From SIG603 sp963611165 (GTDB lineage Bacteria; Bacillota; Clostridia; Oscillospirales; Acutalibacteraceae): 64,000 bases of DNA. This document shows positions 23,522-33,337 of this stretch, in pieces (within the stretch, counting starts at the first letter, position 1; each line of letters starts with the position of its first letter). The notes beneath the pieces were generated by a model that saw only the letters and a program-made list of their open reading frames with translations, had not been told where the DNA came from and made no database searches. Where the stretch lies: positions 1 through 64,000 of the forward strand of contig CAVDQG010000002.1 in NCBI GenBank assembly GCA_963611165.1. Direction: 5' to 3'. A program made the translations under genes and the position numbers.

Positions 23522-25243
23522 ATGCGAAAGCTTCTTCGCTACATGAAAAGCTACAAGAAAGAGTCAATTCTTGCTCCTCTCTTCAAGCTTCTCGAGGCTA
23601 GCTTTGAGCTTATCACGCCGCTGATCATCGCTCAGATTATCGACACAGGCATAGCAAACGGAGATAAGGGCTTTGTTCTCTCCCGCTGCCTTATTTTAGT
23701 CGGTTTCGGTGTTGTCGGCATGGTAAGTGCTATCACCGCCCAGTATTTTGCCGCTAAGGCGGCTGTCGGTTTTGCGACAGAGCTGAGGCACAGCATCTTT
23801 GAGAAAATCAACGATCTCAGCTTCTCACTTCTCGACAAAGTAGGCACATCTACTCTCCTCACGAGAATCACAAACGACGTCAACCAGGTTCAAAACGGCG
23901 TCAATCTTCTTCTAAGACTATTCATGAGATCGCCGTTCATCGTTTTTGGTGCGGTCATCATGGCATCTACGGTCGATGTCGGCAGTTTACCGCTGTTCCT
24001 CACGGTTGTCGTACTTCTCTCGATAGTCGTTTTCGGAATTATGCTTCTCACCATCAAGCGTTACAAGGCTATTCAGTCTCAGCTTGACAGCGTCATGAAC
24101 ACAACAAGAGAGAACCTCAACGGTGCGAGAGTTATCCGTGCTTTCTGCTCGGAGGAGAGCGAAACCGAAAAATTCATCTCCCAGAACTCTCTTCTCTCTA
24201 AGCTTCAGAAATCAACAGGAAAAATCTCGGCACTTCTCAACCCCGTCACTTTTATCCTTATTAATACAGGTATCGTTCTTCTCATTCGCTACGGTGCTCT
24301 CAAAGTAGACAGCGGCAGTCTCACACAGGGACAGGTTGTTGCTCTTTATAACTACATGAGCCAGATTTTGGTTGAGCTTATCAAGCTTGCAAACCTCATC
24401 ATCACCGTTACAAAGGCATTTGCAAGTGCGGGAAGAATTTCCGATGTTCTCGATATCGACACTTCTATCGTCTACACAGATGACAAGTCTGTTAAGAATA
24501 ATCATGCAGTCGAGTTCAAGAATGTTTCAATTCACTACAACGAGGGTGCAAAAGACGCTTTGCAAAACATTTCCTTCACTGCCGACCCCGGTCAGATTAT
24601 CGGCGTCATCGGCGGTACAGGTAGCGGTAAAACAACTCTTGTTAACCTCATCTCCCGTTTCTACGATGCAAACGAGGGCGAAATCAGCGTAGGCGGAAAA
24701 GACATTCGCTCCTACACCGACGATGAAATCAGAAACAAAGTTCATGTTGTTCTTCAGCGTGCCGTTCTCTTCAAGGGAAGTCTCAAGGACAACCTCTTGT
24801 GGGGAAATAAAAACGCAAGCGACGAGGAAATGCTCTCGGCTGTCAAATCAGCTCAGGCAGGCGACTTCGTCAGCGAAAAAGGCGGTCTTGACATGGAAAT
24901 TACCGCCGAGGGTCGTAACCTCTCGGGAGGTCAGCGTCAGAGACTTTCCATTGCCCGTGCACTTGTCGGCAATCCCGACATTCTCATACTTGACGACTCT
25001 GCGTCAGCTCTTGACTACGTAACGGAAAAAGCACTTCGCACGGCTCTTGCAGAGCTTCCGAACAAGCCGACTCTCTTCATTGTTTCTCAGAGAACAAGCT
25101 CTCTTCGTCACGCCGACAAGATACTCGTTCTTGATGACGGTGCTTTAGTCGGTTGCGGCTCACATGACGAGCTTCTCGAAACAAGCGAGGTTTACCGTGA
25201 AATTTACGATTCTCAGTTTGGCGGAAAGGAGAGTGCTAAGTAA
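23522..25243 (+). CDS. ABC exporter half-transporter, degenerate ATPase site subunit
   Basis: A 573-residue membrane plus ATPase half-transporter. Six spans cover about residues 15-310; the nucleotide domain has Walker A GGTGSGKTT near 363-371 and LSGGQRQR near 466. Walker B ends Asp-Asp (LILDDSASALD) where the catalytic residue is normally Glu, and the H-loop His is replaced by Gln (VSQRTSS). These are the marks of the non-consensus chain in heterodimeric exporters such as TM287/288. The start ATG at 23522 is 9 bases from AAAGGAAAGG. Its stop overlaps the next start (TAATG). Drug or peptide export is the usual role; the substrate is unknown. Confidence 0.9.
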   Translation: MRKLLRYMKSYKKESILAPLFKLLEASFELITPLIIAQIIDTGIANGDKGFVLSRCLILVGFGVVGMVSAITAQYFAAKAAVGFATELRHSIFEKINDLSFSLLDKVGTSTLLTRITNDVNQVQNGVNLLLRLFMRSPFIVFGAVIMASTVDVGSLPLFLTVVVLLSIVVFGIMLLTIKRYKAIQSQLDSVMNTTRENLNGARVIRAFCSEESETEKFISQNSLLSKLQKSTGKISALLNPVTFILINTGIVLLIRYGALKVDSGSLTQGQVVALYNYMSQILVELIKLANLIITVTKAFASAGRISDVLDIDTSIVYTDDKSVKNNHAVEFKNVSIHYNEGAKDALQNISFTADPGQIIGVIGGTGSGKTTLVNLISRFYDANEGEISVGGKDIRSYTDDEIRNKVHVVLQRAVLFKGSLKDNLLWGNKNASDEEMLSAVKSAQAGDFVSEKGGLDMEITAEGRNLSGGQRQRLSIARALVGNPDILILDDSASALDYVTEKALRTALAELPNKPTLFIVSQRTSSLRHADKILVLDDGALVGCGSHDELLETSEVYREIYDSQFGGKESAK

Positions 25244-27006
25244 TGAAAACCAAAAGCAGTACCTTTAAGCGTGTATTACTCCAGATTCGTCCATATCTTC
25301 CGACAATCATTCTTCTGCTTATATTCGCTGTAATCAGCGTTTTGTGCACCCTCTATATCCCTGTTCTTATCGGTGACGCTATAGACGCTATCGTAGCGGC
25401 AGGCAAGGTAGATTTCAGCATAATCAAGCCGAAGCTTTTAACCTGCCTCACACTCATCGCAATTGCCGCTTTGGCTCAGTGGCTCATGAATGTATGCGGC
25501 AACAGAGTCACCTACAACACCATAAGAGATATGCGTGAAACGGCTTTCAAGAAAATTCACCGTCTCCCGTTCTCTTACCTCGATTCTCACGAAACAGGCG
25601 ATATCGTTTCGAGAATCATTGCTGATGTCGACCAGTTTGCCGACGGCCTTTTAATGGGCTTTTCTCAGCTCTTCACAGGTGTTGTAACCATTCTCGGCAC
25701 TATCGGCTTCATGCTAAGCGTTAACCCATGGATAACACTAGTGGTTATCCTCATCACACCGCTTTCCATCGTCGTGGCAAGGTTCATCGCAAATAAAACC
25801 TATACTATGTTCCGCCTCCAGTCAGAGACGCGTGGTAAACAGACAGCATTCATCAACGAGATGATTACCAACCAAAAGGTTGTCCGTGCTTACGGCCACG
25901 AACAGGAGAACATCGAGCATTTCGATGAAATCAACGAGGAGCTTCGCAAGCACACATTAAAGGCTACCTTCTTCTCATCAATCACAAACCCCGCCACAAG
26001 ATTTGTTAACTCTATAGTTTATGCGGCAGTCGCACTCATCGGTGCATTTCTCGCAATTTCAGGCGGTGGCTTCACCGTCGGTATGCTCTCCGCTTTCTTA
26101 AGCTACGCAAACCAGTACACAAAGCCGTTCAACGAGATTTCAGGCGTTATCACCGAGCTTCAGAACGCTCTCGCCTGTGCAGAGAGACTTCTCCAGTTCA
26201 TCGACAGCGAGGAGCTCTCCGAGGAGCCGAAGCTTCTTCCGGAGCACGAGAAAACCGCAATCGGTCAGGTTTCTTTCAAGGATGTTCACTTCTCCTACAC
26301 CAAGGATAAGCCGCTCATCGAGGGCTTCAGCCTTGAGGTTCCCGCAGGCAAGCGTGTTGCGATAGTCGGCCCTACGGGATGCGGAAAAACCACCATGATT
26401 AACCTTCTTATGCGCTTCTACGATCCTGATTCTGGCTCCATAAGCGTTGACGGAACAGACACGACCACCATGCCAAGACAGGCACTTCGCCACAACTTCG
26501 GAATGGTTCTTCAGGAGACATGGCTTAAGAGCGGAACTATTCTTGATAATATCCGCATGGGCCGCCCCGAAGCAAGCGAAGAAGAGGTTGTTGCGGCGGC
26601 TAAAGCGGCTCACGCAGACAGCTTCATCAGACAGCTTCCAAACGGCTACAACACCAAAATCGGCGAGGACGGCGGCAGTCTTTCGGCAGGACAGAAACAG
26701 CTTCTGTGCATCTCGAGAATTATGCTCACCTTGCCGCCTATGCTCATTCTTGACGAGGCTACTTCCTCTATTGATACAAGAACCGAGCTTCGTATTCAGC
26801 GTGCATTCGCAAAACTTATGACAGGAAGAACAAGCTTTGTTGTTGCTCACCGACTTTCCACGATTAAGGAAGCCGACATCATACTTGTTATGAAGGACGG
26901 CAACATCATCGAGCAAGGAAACCACGATTCACTTTTAGCCGCAAACGGCTTCTATGCAGAGCTTTACCGCAGTCAGTTCACAGACGAGGATATCGCAAAA
27001 GCATAA
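25243..27006 (+). CDS. ABC exporter half-transporter, consensus ATPase subunit
   Basis: The 587-residue partner of the upstream half-transporter. Six membrane spans are followed by a nucleotide domain with Walker A GPTGCGKTT near 376, Walker B LILDEATSSID with the catalytic Glu, and the canonical H-loop VAHRLST. The signature reads LSAGQ instead of LSGGQ. Together with the degenerate first subunit this gives one active and one inactive ATP site, as in other heterodimeric exporters. Confidence 0.92.
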   Translation: MKTKSSTFKRVLLQIRPYLPTIILLLIFAVISVLCTLYIPVLIGDAIDAIVAAGKVDFSIIKPKLLTCLTLIAIAALAQWLMNVCGNRVTYNTIRDMRETAFKKIHRLPFSYLDSHETGDIVSRIIADVDQFADGLLMGFSQLFTGVVTILGTIGFMLSVNPWITLVVILITPLSIVVARFIANKTYTMFRLQSETRGKQTAFINEMITNQKVVRAYGHEQENIEHFDEINEELRKHTLKATFFSSITNPATRFVNSIVYAAVALIGAFLAISGGGFTVGMLSAFLSYANQYTKPFNEISGVITELQNALACAERLLQFIDSEELSEEPKLLPEHEKTAIGQVSFKDVHFSYTKDKPLIEGFSLEVPAGKRVAIVGPTGCGKTTMINLLMRFYDPDSGSISVDGTDTTTMPRQALRHNFGMVLQETWLKSGTILDNIRMGRPEASEEEVVAAAKAAHADSFIRQLPNGYNTKIGEDGGSLSAGQKQLLCISRIMLTLPPMLILDEATSSIDTRTELRIQRAFAKLMTGRTSFVVAHRLSTIKEADIILVMKDGNIIEQGNHDSLLAANGFYAELYRSQFTDEDIAKA

Positions 27007-27023
27007 GAATTCACACAAAAAAC

Positions 27024-27060
27024 GAAAGCAGAGAGCAAAAAACTCTCTGCTTTTTCTTTT
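27024..27060 (+). terminator. Terminator of the ABC exporter operon
   Basis: AAAGCAGAGAG / CTCTCTGCTTT with an A-rich loop, followed by TTTCTTTT. Confidence 0.8.
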
Positions 27061-27075
27061 ATTAATTCAGTTTCG

Positions 27076-27417
27076 TCAAACCTTAGCCTTGAGCATTTCC
27101 ATAAAGAACATACCGATGAACGAAAGAGCAATAATGCTCACGAGTATTACCCAGCGCATAAGCTTTTTCTTTCCCGTGCTGATGAATCTGCACCAAAGCT
27201 CTGCGGCAAGCACTGCGAAATATACCGACAAAACATCCGTTGGGTCGTATCCCTTCACGCATTTCAAAATTGTAATCGGAAGCGTGACAACGGTCACAGC
27301 TACCGTGATTATCGCATATATTTTAGCCTCTGTAAGCGGAGTTTTTCCCATTTCACGGTCAAGCTCAGACTCCAAGCTTACGTCCGCGTCGTCCCTTATA
27401 ATTTCATTTTGTCTCAT
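27076..27417 (-). CDS. Small membrane protein of unknown function
   Basis: A 113-residue protein. An acidic cytoplasmic-looking N-terminus (RDDADVSLESELDREMG) is followed by three hydrophobic spans at about 32-51, 63-80 and 88-107. It resembles short clostridial DUF proteins with three spans (DUF6442-like is a guess). AAGGT precedes the start. It has no obvious operon partner; its end lies close to the ABC exporter terminator. Confidence 0.65.
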   Translation of the reverse strand: MRQNEIIRDDADVSLESELDREMGKTPLTEAKIYAIITVAVTVVTLPITILKCVKGYDPTDVLSVYFAVLAAELWCRFISTGKKKLMRWVILVSIIALSFIGMFFMEMLKAKV

Positions 27418-27527
27418 ATCGTTACCTTCTGCATCATATTAGTTTTGTGAAGCATTTCCACACGGGAAATTTTACTTGTTTTTTCTTCTTTTGTCAAATT
27501 TGAAGAATTTGAGGAATTTGAGGCATG

Positions 27528-27557
27528 CAAAAAGCTCCGAAAAAATCGGAGCTTTTA
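27528..27557 (-). terminator. Terminator of secDF
   Basis: Minus-strand AAAGCTCCGA / TCGGAGCTTTT followed by TGC; about 15 bases after the secF stop. Confidence 0.75.
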
Positions 27558-27573
27558 GTTTTTAAGTATTCTA

Positions 27574-28509
27574 TTACTTAGCGGCAGCCTTCTTCTCAGC
27601 CTTCTTCATCTGCCATACGCCGTAAAGCGGAGTAGCGATAACGAGTGAAGAATAGCAACCTGAAACGACACCTGCCATCATCGGAAGTGCAAAGCTTGAA
27701 ACTGTTGTGAGACCATAAACAAGCGATACGATGTAAACAATCAGAAGAACAGTGAATGTTGTAGCCGATGTAATGACGGAACGTGAGAATGTCTGGTTAA
27801 GAGACATATTGATGACGGACGGAAGATCCATCTTCTTATAAAGTCTCTGATTCTCTCTGATACGGTCGAAAACAACGATAGTATCGTTAAGTGAGTAACC
27901 GATAATTGTAAGGATAACAGCGATGAAAATATCGTTGATGTTCATTCTGCAAATGACGAATACGAAATAGCAGATGAGAACGTCATGAACGAGAGCAATA
28001 ACAGCTGTCACACCTGCCGCAAGACCACCAATCTTCTTGAATCGAAGAGCAATGTAGATAAGCAGGAAAATAACCGTCATAACAAAGCACACAAGGCACT
28101 TCTGGAAGAACTTGGAACCCATTGTCGGGTCAACGGAACTAGACTCCTCGACGTTAAAGGTTCTGTCTGCATAAGCGTCGCTGAGTGCGGTAGCAATGCT
28201 TGTCTGCTCGTCAAGTGAAAGAGGCTCATTGCCTGCGAAGGTAACTGTAATCTGGTTTGCGCCTGTACCGATAACTGTGTTTGTAGCAACGGAACAGCTT
28301 CTGCCGACAGTCTCCTCAATGATTTTCTGGACATCTTCCTGCTGAACCTCACCGTCAACGGAATACTTGATTACAGCACCGCCGGCGAACTGAACGTCGA
28401 GTGTTGTACCGAAGATAACGTTGAAGATGATTCCCAGAACCATAAGTCCGATTGAAATACCGAAGTAAATTTTTCTTTTTCCGAAGAAATCAATGTTAAA
28501 AGTTTTCAT
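27574..28509 (-). CDS. secF: Protein translocase subunit SecF
   Basis: Works with SecD to drive late steps of protein export with the proton gradient. The 311-residue chain has an N-terminal span, an outside loop containing FAGGAVIKYSVDG, and five spans. The family motif YSLNDTIVVFDRIREN at about residues 206-221 is present and intact. The start shares bases with the SecD stop (TAATG). Confidence 0.95.
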   Translation of the reverse strand: MKTFNIDFFGKRKIYFGISIGLMVLGIIFNVIFGTTLDVQFAGGAVIKYSVDGEVQQEDVQKIIEETVGRSCSVATNTVIGTGANQITVTFAGNEPLSLDEQTSIATALSDAYADRTFNVEESSSVDPTMGSKFFQKCLVCFVMTVIFLLIYIALRFKKIGGLAAGVTAVIALVHDVLICYFVFVICRMNINDIFIAVILTIIGYSLNDTIVVFDRIRENQRLYKKMDLPSVINMSLNQTFSRSVITSATTFTVLLIVYIVSLVYGLTTVSSFALPMMAGVVSGCYSSLVIATPLYGVWQMKKAEKKAAAK

Positions 28510-29921
28510 TACTTTTCCTTACCTCCGTATAACCATTTTTTACGCAGAGGCTTGAAACCTGAGAGCGACTTAATCATAAGTCTCGAAGCGGCAATACCCA
28601 TGATGAAGTTACCGATAACACCTACGAGAAGTGTATAACCGAATGAGTAGATAGAGCCGGTTGTGGACTCGCCGAAAATCTTGGAAAGAATGTTGGACGG
28701 GCCGAAAACGCCGATGAGCATAACAGCAACAATGATGATTGTGATGTTACCGTCGAAGATAGCCCAGAACGAATTCGAGCAGCCCTTCTGAATTGCACCG
28801 TCAAGAGTTTTGCCGTTTGCGAGCTCTTCCTTGATACGGTAAGCTGTGATAACGTTACAGTCAACACCGATACCGATTGAAAGTATCATACCCGCAATAC
28901 CCGGAAGGGTCATTGTGAAGGAGTTTGTGAAGCTGAAGTAACCTGAAACAGCCGCAAATGTAAGAGCCATCTGACCCATAAGGCAGAGTACTGCGACAAA
29001 TCCCGGAAGCTTGAACCAAACAATCATGAAGATTGCGATAATCGCAAAGGAGATAAGTCCTGCGAGAACCATGGAATCAAGTGAGGAAAGTCCCATTGTC
29101 GGGTTGATAGTCGAGAAGTTGGAAATCTCGAGAGCGAACGGAAGCGCACCGCCCTGAATCTTAGCGGCAAGGTCTGCTGCCTCGGTAGCTGTGAAGTCAC
29201 CTGTGATAACAGCCGCACCGTCAGAAATAACGGAGTTTACGGTAGGAGCGGAAATCATAACATCATCCATCCATATAGAAATGGTCTGGTTGAGGTATTT
29301 CTCTGTAGCCTCCGCAAACTTCTTTGTTCCCTCATCGGAGAACTTAAGAGCAACAACATAGCTAAGCTCGCTTGAATCGGAAGAGCTTGAAGTAAGCTCC
29401 GAAGTAGCGCTCACAACGTCTGTGCCCTCAAGAAGGATTGTGTCTGCCGTATCTCCTGTAGGAGTCTGGTAAACAGTATCGCCGTTGGCGTCAACGCTTG
29501 TGGACTCGTAGCTGTCGCCCGGGCGGAATGTGAGAAGTGCTGTCTCGGCAATCTCGTTGATAGCGGATTCCGGATCGAAATTCTCCTCGTCGGAAGCCCA
29601 AGGGAATCTGACGATGATTCTGTTATTGGATGAATCAGTGTAAATCTCGTAGTCTGTGATATTCTTAGAGACCATTCTGTACTCGATGATGGACTTAGCC
29701 GACTCGAGCTCAGCCTCAGTTGCCTTGTAGTCGTTTGCCGGGCTGAAAGTAGCCTCGACACCGCCACGGATATCTATACCCCATCTGATATCGGATGCAC
29801 CCTTGATGTAGGTGATTTTCGAGTCACCATTCTGACCGTAAACACCGAAAATGGAAGTATATGTAAGGGCAAGAATAAGGAGAGCAACGATAAAAAACAC
29901 AGGTTTTTTTACTCGTTTCAT
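28509..29921 (-). CDS. secD: Protein translocase subunit SecD
   Basis: The larger SecDF subunit, 470 residues. It has an N-terminal span (VFFIVALLILALTYTS), a large outside domain starting with the D-I-R-G-G motif near 50, and a second half with the GIGVDCNVITAYRIKEEL motif in span 4, where the conserved Asp serves proton transfer. TGGAGG precedes the start. It is co-transcribed with secF. Confidence 0.95.
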   Translation of the reverse strand: MKRVKKPVFFIVALLILALTYTSIFGVYGQNGDSKITYIKGASDIRWGIDIRGGVEATFSPANDYKATEAELESAKSIIEYRMVSKNITDYEIYTDSSNNRIIVRFPWASDEENFDPESAINEIAETALLTFRPGDSYESTSVDANGDTVYQTPTGDTADTILLEGTDVVSATSELTSSSSDSSELSYVVALKFSDEGTKKFAEATEKYLNQTISIWMDDVMISAPTVNSVISDGAAVITGDFTATEAADLAAKIQGGALPFALEISNFSTINPTMGLSSLDSMVLAGLISFAIIAIFMIVWFKLPGFVAVLCLMGQMALTFAAVSGYFSFTNSFTMTLPGIAGMILSIGIGVDCNVITAYRIKEELANGKTLDGAIQKGCSNSFWAIFDGNITIIIVAVMLIGVFGPSNILSKIFGESTTGSIYSFGYTLLVGVIGNFIMGIAASRLMIKSLSGFKPLRKKWLYGGKEK

Positions 29922-29957
29922 TGGATATATTCCTCCAAATTAAATACCTTTAAACTC

Positions 29958-29985
29958 TAAAACAGGGCGACTTTCGCCACCCTGC
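29958..29985 (-). terminator. Terminator of ispH-rpsA
   Basis: Minus-strand CAGGGTGGCGA / TCGCCCTG around AAG, followed by TTTTAG; about 25 bases after the rpsA stop. Confidence 0.65.
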
Positions 29986-30008
29986 CATATTAGTTGAACC
30001 GAATTAAA

Positions 30009-31949
30009 TTATTCAGCCTCGTTCTCGTCCTCAGCCTCGTCCTCAAGGAGAGCTCTGATGGAAAGAGAAACTCTGTGCTTATCAAAGTCGATGTCTGTAA
30101 TCTTAACTGTGACAACCTGACCGACAGAAAGAACATCCTGCGGCTTCTCGATACGCTTATCGGAAATCTGAGAAATGTGGATGAGACCGTCAATGCCCGG
30201 AATAACTGTTGCGAATGCACCGAACTGTGTCATGTTGACAACCTTAGCGTCGCAAACTGTTCCAACAGGATAGTCTCTCTCAAGGATGAACCAAGGATTG
30301 TCCTCGTCCTTCTTGTAGCCGAGAGAAATTCTCTTGTTTTCCTTGTCGATGCTCTTGATGTAAACCTCAACAGTATCGCCAACGGAAACAGCCTCGCTCG
30401 GGTGCTTGATTCTGTTCCAAGAAAGCTCGGAAATGTGAATCATACCGTCTACGCCGCCGAGATCAACGAATGCGCCGAAGTTTGTGAGGGACTTAACTGT
30501 GCCGGTGTAAACCTGACCTTCCTCAGCTGTCTCCCAGAACTTCTCCTCCTGCTCTTTTCTTGCCTCACGGAGAACGGAACGGATAGAACCGACAGCTCTT
30601 CTTCTTCCGGCGTTAACCTCGATAATTCTGTAGTTAACTTCCTGACCCTTGAGAGCCTCGAGATCGTCACCTCTGTTCTCAGTAGCCTGAGATGCAGGAA
30701 TGAAAACTCTTACTCCGTTGTAGACAACGATTACGCCGCCCTTAACAACGTCAACAACCTTGCCTGTGAGAACCTCGTTATTATCGAGAACCTCCTGAAG
30801 CTCGTCCCAACCCTTTCTGGCGTCGAGTCTCTTCTTTGAACATGTGATATATCCGTCAGCATCGTTTGTCTTCATGATGAGTACATCAAACTCATCACCG
30901 ACCTTGCATGCCTCGAGGAGATCTACAGATGGATCAGAAGAGAATTCTTCTGCGGAAATATATCCGGTCTGCTTTCTTCCGACGTCAACAGAAACTTCTG
31001 TCTTGGATACACCGGTGACAACAGCATGTACAATTCCATTTGTATTATAAGTCATTTCCTCCTGTTCAAAGAGTTCAGCGAAACTAAGTTCCTTTTCAGT
31101 AATGTCTGCCATGGTAACTAGTACCTCCTTTATAATGCTAGCCGGCGTTGATGCTCCGGCTGTAATACCAATTGACGCTCCCTCAAAATTCTCATCAATA
31201 TCTTTAATCTCATCTGCCGTTTCAATCAGATAAGTTCTCGCATTACGCGAGCATACGTCCTTGAGTTTTCTCGTATTGGAGCTGTCTCTTCCGCCCACAA
31301 CAATCATAATATCGGATTGCTTGGAAAGAGAATCCGCTTCGGCTTGTCTTTTTGCCGTAGCATTACATATTGTATCAAAAATTAATGCGTTTGTATATAC
31401 TTTTTTTAGAATTTTCTCTGTTTTCTCCCATTCTTTCACGTTAAAAGTGGTCTGAGCACAGAGCAAAACCTGTTTTTCGGAAAATTCGGGGTGATCTTCG
31501 AGCAATTTTTCGAGTTCTTCGGCGTTTTTCACCACAAAACAAGCACCTTTTGCGCATCCCGTGATTCCCATAACCTCGGGGTGGTCGCTGTTTCCCGCAA
31601 CAATAACTGTTTTGTCGCCTGCTTCTCTCACAAGCTTGTGGATATTAGTGACAAACGGGCACGTTGCGTCGACATAGTTTATGCCAAGACTCTTAAGCTC
31701 GTCAATAACATCATCGGAAACTCCGTGACTTCTTATGACAACAGTGCTCTCTTTCGGCGCTTCACTCGGCGAAGAAATAATCTTCACTCCCTTTGACGAA
31801 AGGTCCTCAACCACCTGCGGATTGTGGATAATGGGACCAAGAGTACAGACGCTTCCGCCCTCGTCAACGAGTGAATAAACTCTTTTCACCGCTCTGTCAA
31901 CTCCAAAGCAAAAACCTGCCGTTTTTGCAAGTATCGGTTCTTTTCTCAT
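30009..31949 (-). CDS. ispH-rpsA: Fused 4-hydroxy-3-methylbut-2-enyl diphosphate reductase and ribosomal protein S1
   Basis: One 646-residue chain with two unrelated jobs, a fusion well known in Clostridia. Residues 1-280 are IspH, last enzyme of the non-mevalonate isoprenoid pathway: Cys13 (GFCFGV), the Cys in DATCPFVT near 96 and the Cys in DTICNATAKRQ near 190 bind its iron-sulfur cluster, and SHGVSD is present. Residues about 305-640 hold four S1 RNA-binding OB domains, ending in an acidic tail. It is the last gene of the rpiR-HI0933-cmk-plsC-ispH operon; its ATG overlaps the plsC stop (ATGA). Confidence 0.95.
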   Translation of the reverse strand: MRKEPILAKTAGFCFGVDRAVKRVYSLVDEGGSVCTLGPIIHNPQVVEDLSSKGVKIISSPSEAPKESTVVIRSHGVSDDVIDELKSLGINYVDATCPFVTNIHKLVREAGDKTVIVAGNSDHPEVMGITGCAKGACFVVKNAEELEKLLEDHPEFSEKQVLLCAQTTFNVKEWEKTEKILKKVYTNALIFDTICNATAKRQAEADSLSKQSDIMIVVGGRDSSNTRKLKDVCSRNARTYLIETADEIKDIDENFEGASIGITAGASTPASIIKEVLVTMADITEKELSFAELFEQEEMTYNTNGIVHAVVTGVSKTEVSVDVGRKQTGYISAEEFSSDPSVDLLEACKVGDEFDVLIMKTNDADGYITCSKKRLDARKGWDELQEVLDNNEVLTGKVVDVVKGGVIVVYNGVRVFIPASQATENRGDDLEALKGQEVNYRIIEVNAGRRRAVGSIRSVLREARKEQEEKFWETAEEGQVYTGTVKSLTNFGAFVDLGGVDGMIHISELSWNRIKHPSEAVSVGDTVEVYIKSIDKENKRISLGYKKDEDNPWFILERDYPVGTVCDAKVVNMTQFGAFATVIPGIDGLIHISQISDKRIEKPQDVLSVGQVVTVKITDIDFDKHRVSLSIRALLEDEAEDENEAE

Positions 31950-32635
31950 TTCATATCCTCGATAGCTTCCTCGCGAAGTGCGGTTATTTCGCTCATAATC
32001 TTCTTTGCGCCTCGGCGGAAATACATGCTTCCCTCTGCCTCGATGCCGAGTTCCTCAAACGGAATTGGCTTTCCGAAATTAACTCTCATCTTGCTTCCTT
32101 TTCTCGGCAAAGTGCCGTCCGCACCGATAATCGCACACGGAACAACAGGCACCTTAGTCTTGTAGGCAAGAAGTGAAATTCCCGTCTTCGGCTTTCCGAG
32201 AGTACCGTCCTTCGAGCGTGTTCCCTCGATGAAAACCGTTACCATTCTGTCGTTATTGAGAAGGTCATAAGCATATTGAAGAGCATCGCCGCCGCCCGTA
32301 CCTCTTTCAACAGGGAATGCTCCCGCATAGGTAATTATCCAACTGACAAGCTTGTTTTTGAAAAGCTCCGCCTTAGCCATAAAGTGCATACCCCTGAGCC
32401 TTGCGCAGCCGAGAAAGAGCGGATCGTGAGCCGTAACATGCGAAGACGCAAGTATAAACGGGCCGGATTCCGGAAGATTTTCGACTCCCATGAATTTAAG
32501 TCCCCACAGCTTTCCGTAAAGCTTCGGCAGTATGACATAAGCGACACGGTAAAGGAAAGGAATCTTCTCTTCCTTCACCTTTCCGCTTTTTGTGTAGATT
32601 TTTCTCTGTAGTTTTCTTTCAATAACTTTATCCAT
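31946..32635 (-). CDS. plsC: 1-acyl-sn-glycerol-3-phosphate acyltransferase
   Basis: Adds the second acyl chain in phosphatidic acid synthesis at the inner face of the membrane. The HxxxxD catalytic motif is SSHVTAHDPLF near residues 66-76, and the second family motif EGTRSKDG lies near 138. The length (229) is normal. It starts three bases after the cmk stop and overlaps ispH-rpsA. Confidence 0.92.
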   Translation of the reverse strand: MDKVIERKLQRKIYTKSGKVKEEKIPFLYRVAYVILPKLYGKLWGLKFMGVENLPESGPFILASSHVTAHDPLFLGCARLRGMHFMAKAELFKNKLVSWIITYAGAFPVERGTGGGDALQYAYDLLNNDRMVTVFIEGTRSKDGTLGKPKTGISLLAYKTKVPVVPCAIIGADGTLPRKGSKMRVNFGKPIPFEELGIEAEGSMYFRRGAKKIMSEITALREEAIEDMK

Positions 32636-32638
32636 AGC

Positions 32639-33313
32639 TTACTCCTCGGATGAGATTTTCGAATCGATAAGCTCGGAGATTTTCTCAACAACCTCGTCAA
32701 AGCTCATATCCGTGGAATCGACAACAACGGCGTCGTCAGCCGCCTTGAGCGGAGAGGTTTCACGGTGAGTATCCTGATAGTCCCTCTTGATGACATCGGC
32801 AAGAATTTCCTCGTAAACCGCATTTTCACCCTTTGCGATATACTCCTTGTATCTTCTGTTTGCCCTCTCCTCGGGAGCGGCAGTCAGAAAAACCTTAACC
32901 TGAGCATTCGGAAGCACGACCGTGCCAATGTCTCTGCCGTCCATTATGACGTTATATTTCTCTGCCATATCTGTCTGAAGCGAAAAAAGAAATTTTCTCA
33001 CCTCGGGAATTGCCGATGATTTTGAAGCCATCATGCTGACCTCGGGAGTTCTTATCTTAGCCGAAACATCCTCTCCGCAAAGGTAAACGTGCTGACCGTC
33101 CTCCTCGTGAGAAAGTCCCACCTCTATGCTCGGCAAAGACTCCACCACGCTTTTAGTGTCCTCGGCGGAAATTCCGTTGTTAAGAAGATGAAGTGCAACC
33201 GTTCTGTACAGTGCACCCGTATCGACATAAATAAATCCTGTTTTTGCAGCGACAGCCTTTGCAACGCTACTTTTACCTGCTCCGGCAGGCCCATCGATTG
33301 CTGTTGCGATCAT
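32639..33313 (-). CDS. cmk: Cytidylate kinase
   Basis: Phosphorylates CMP and dCMP with ATP. The P-loop GPAGAGKSSVAKAVA is at residues 8-22, VDTGALYR and MDGRDIGTVV carry the CMP-binding Asp and Arg residues, and the lid KEYIAKGENAVYEEI follows. The length is 224 residues, as in Firmicutes. The cmk-plsC-ispH/rpsA order is common in Clostridia. Confidence 0.95.
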   Translation of the reverse strand: MIATAIDGPAGAGKSSVAKAVAAKTGFIYVDTGALYRTVALHLLNNGISAEDTKSVVESLPSIEVGLSHEEDGQHVYLCGEDVSAKIRTPEVSMMASKSSAIPEVRKFLFSLQTDMAEKYNVIMDGRDIGTVVLPNAQVKVFLTAAPEERANRRYKEYIAKGENAVYEEILADVIKRDYQDTHRETSPLKAADDAVVVDSTDMSFDEVVEKISELIDSKISSEE

Positions 33314-33337
33314 ATCTATTCTCCAATACTAAAATAT

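Noticed and set aside
29994..30839. Long reading frame opposite the S1 part of ispH-rpsA
   Set aside because: Antisense shadow of a conserved gene, with no promoter or ribosome site.
30009..31949. ispH-rpsA fusion as an assembly error
   Set aside because: The fusion is in frame with both parts complete and is a known feature of Clostridia.
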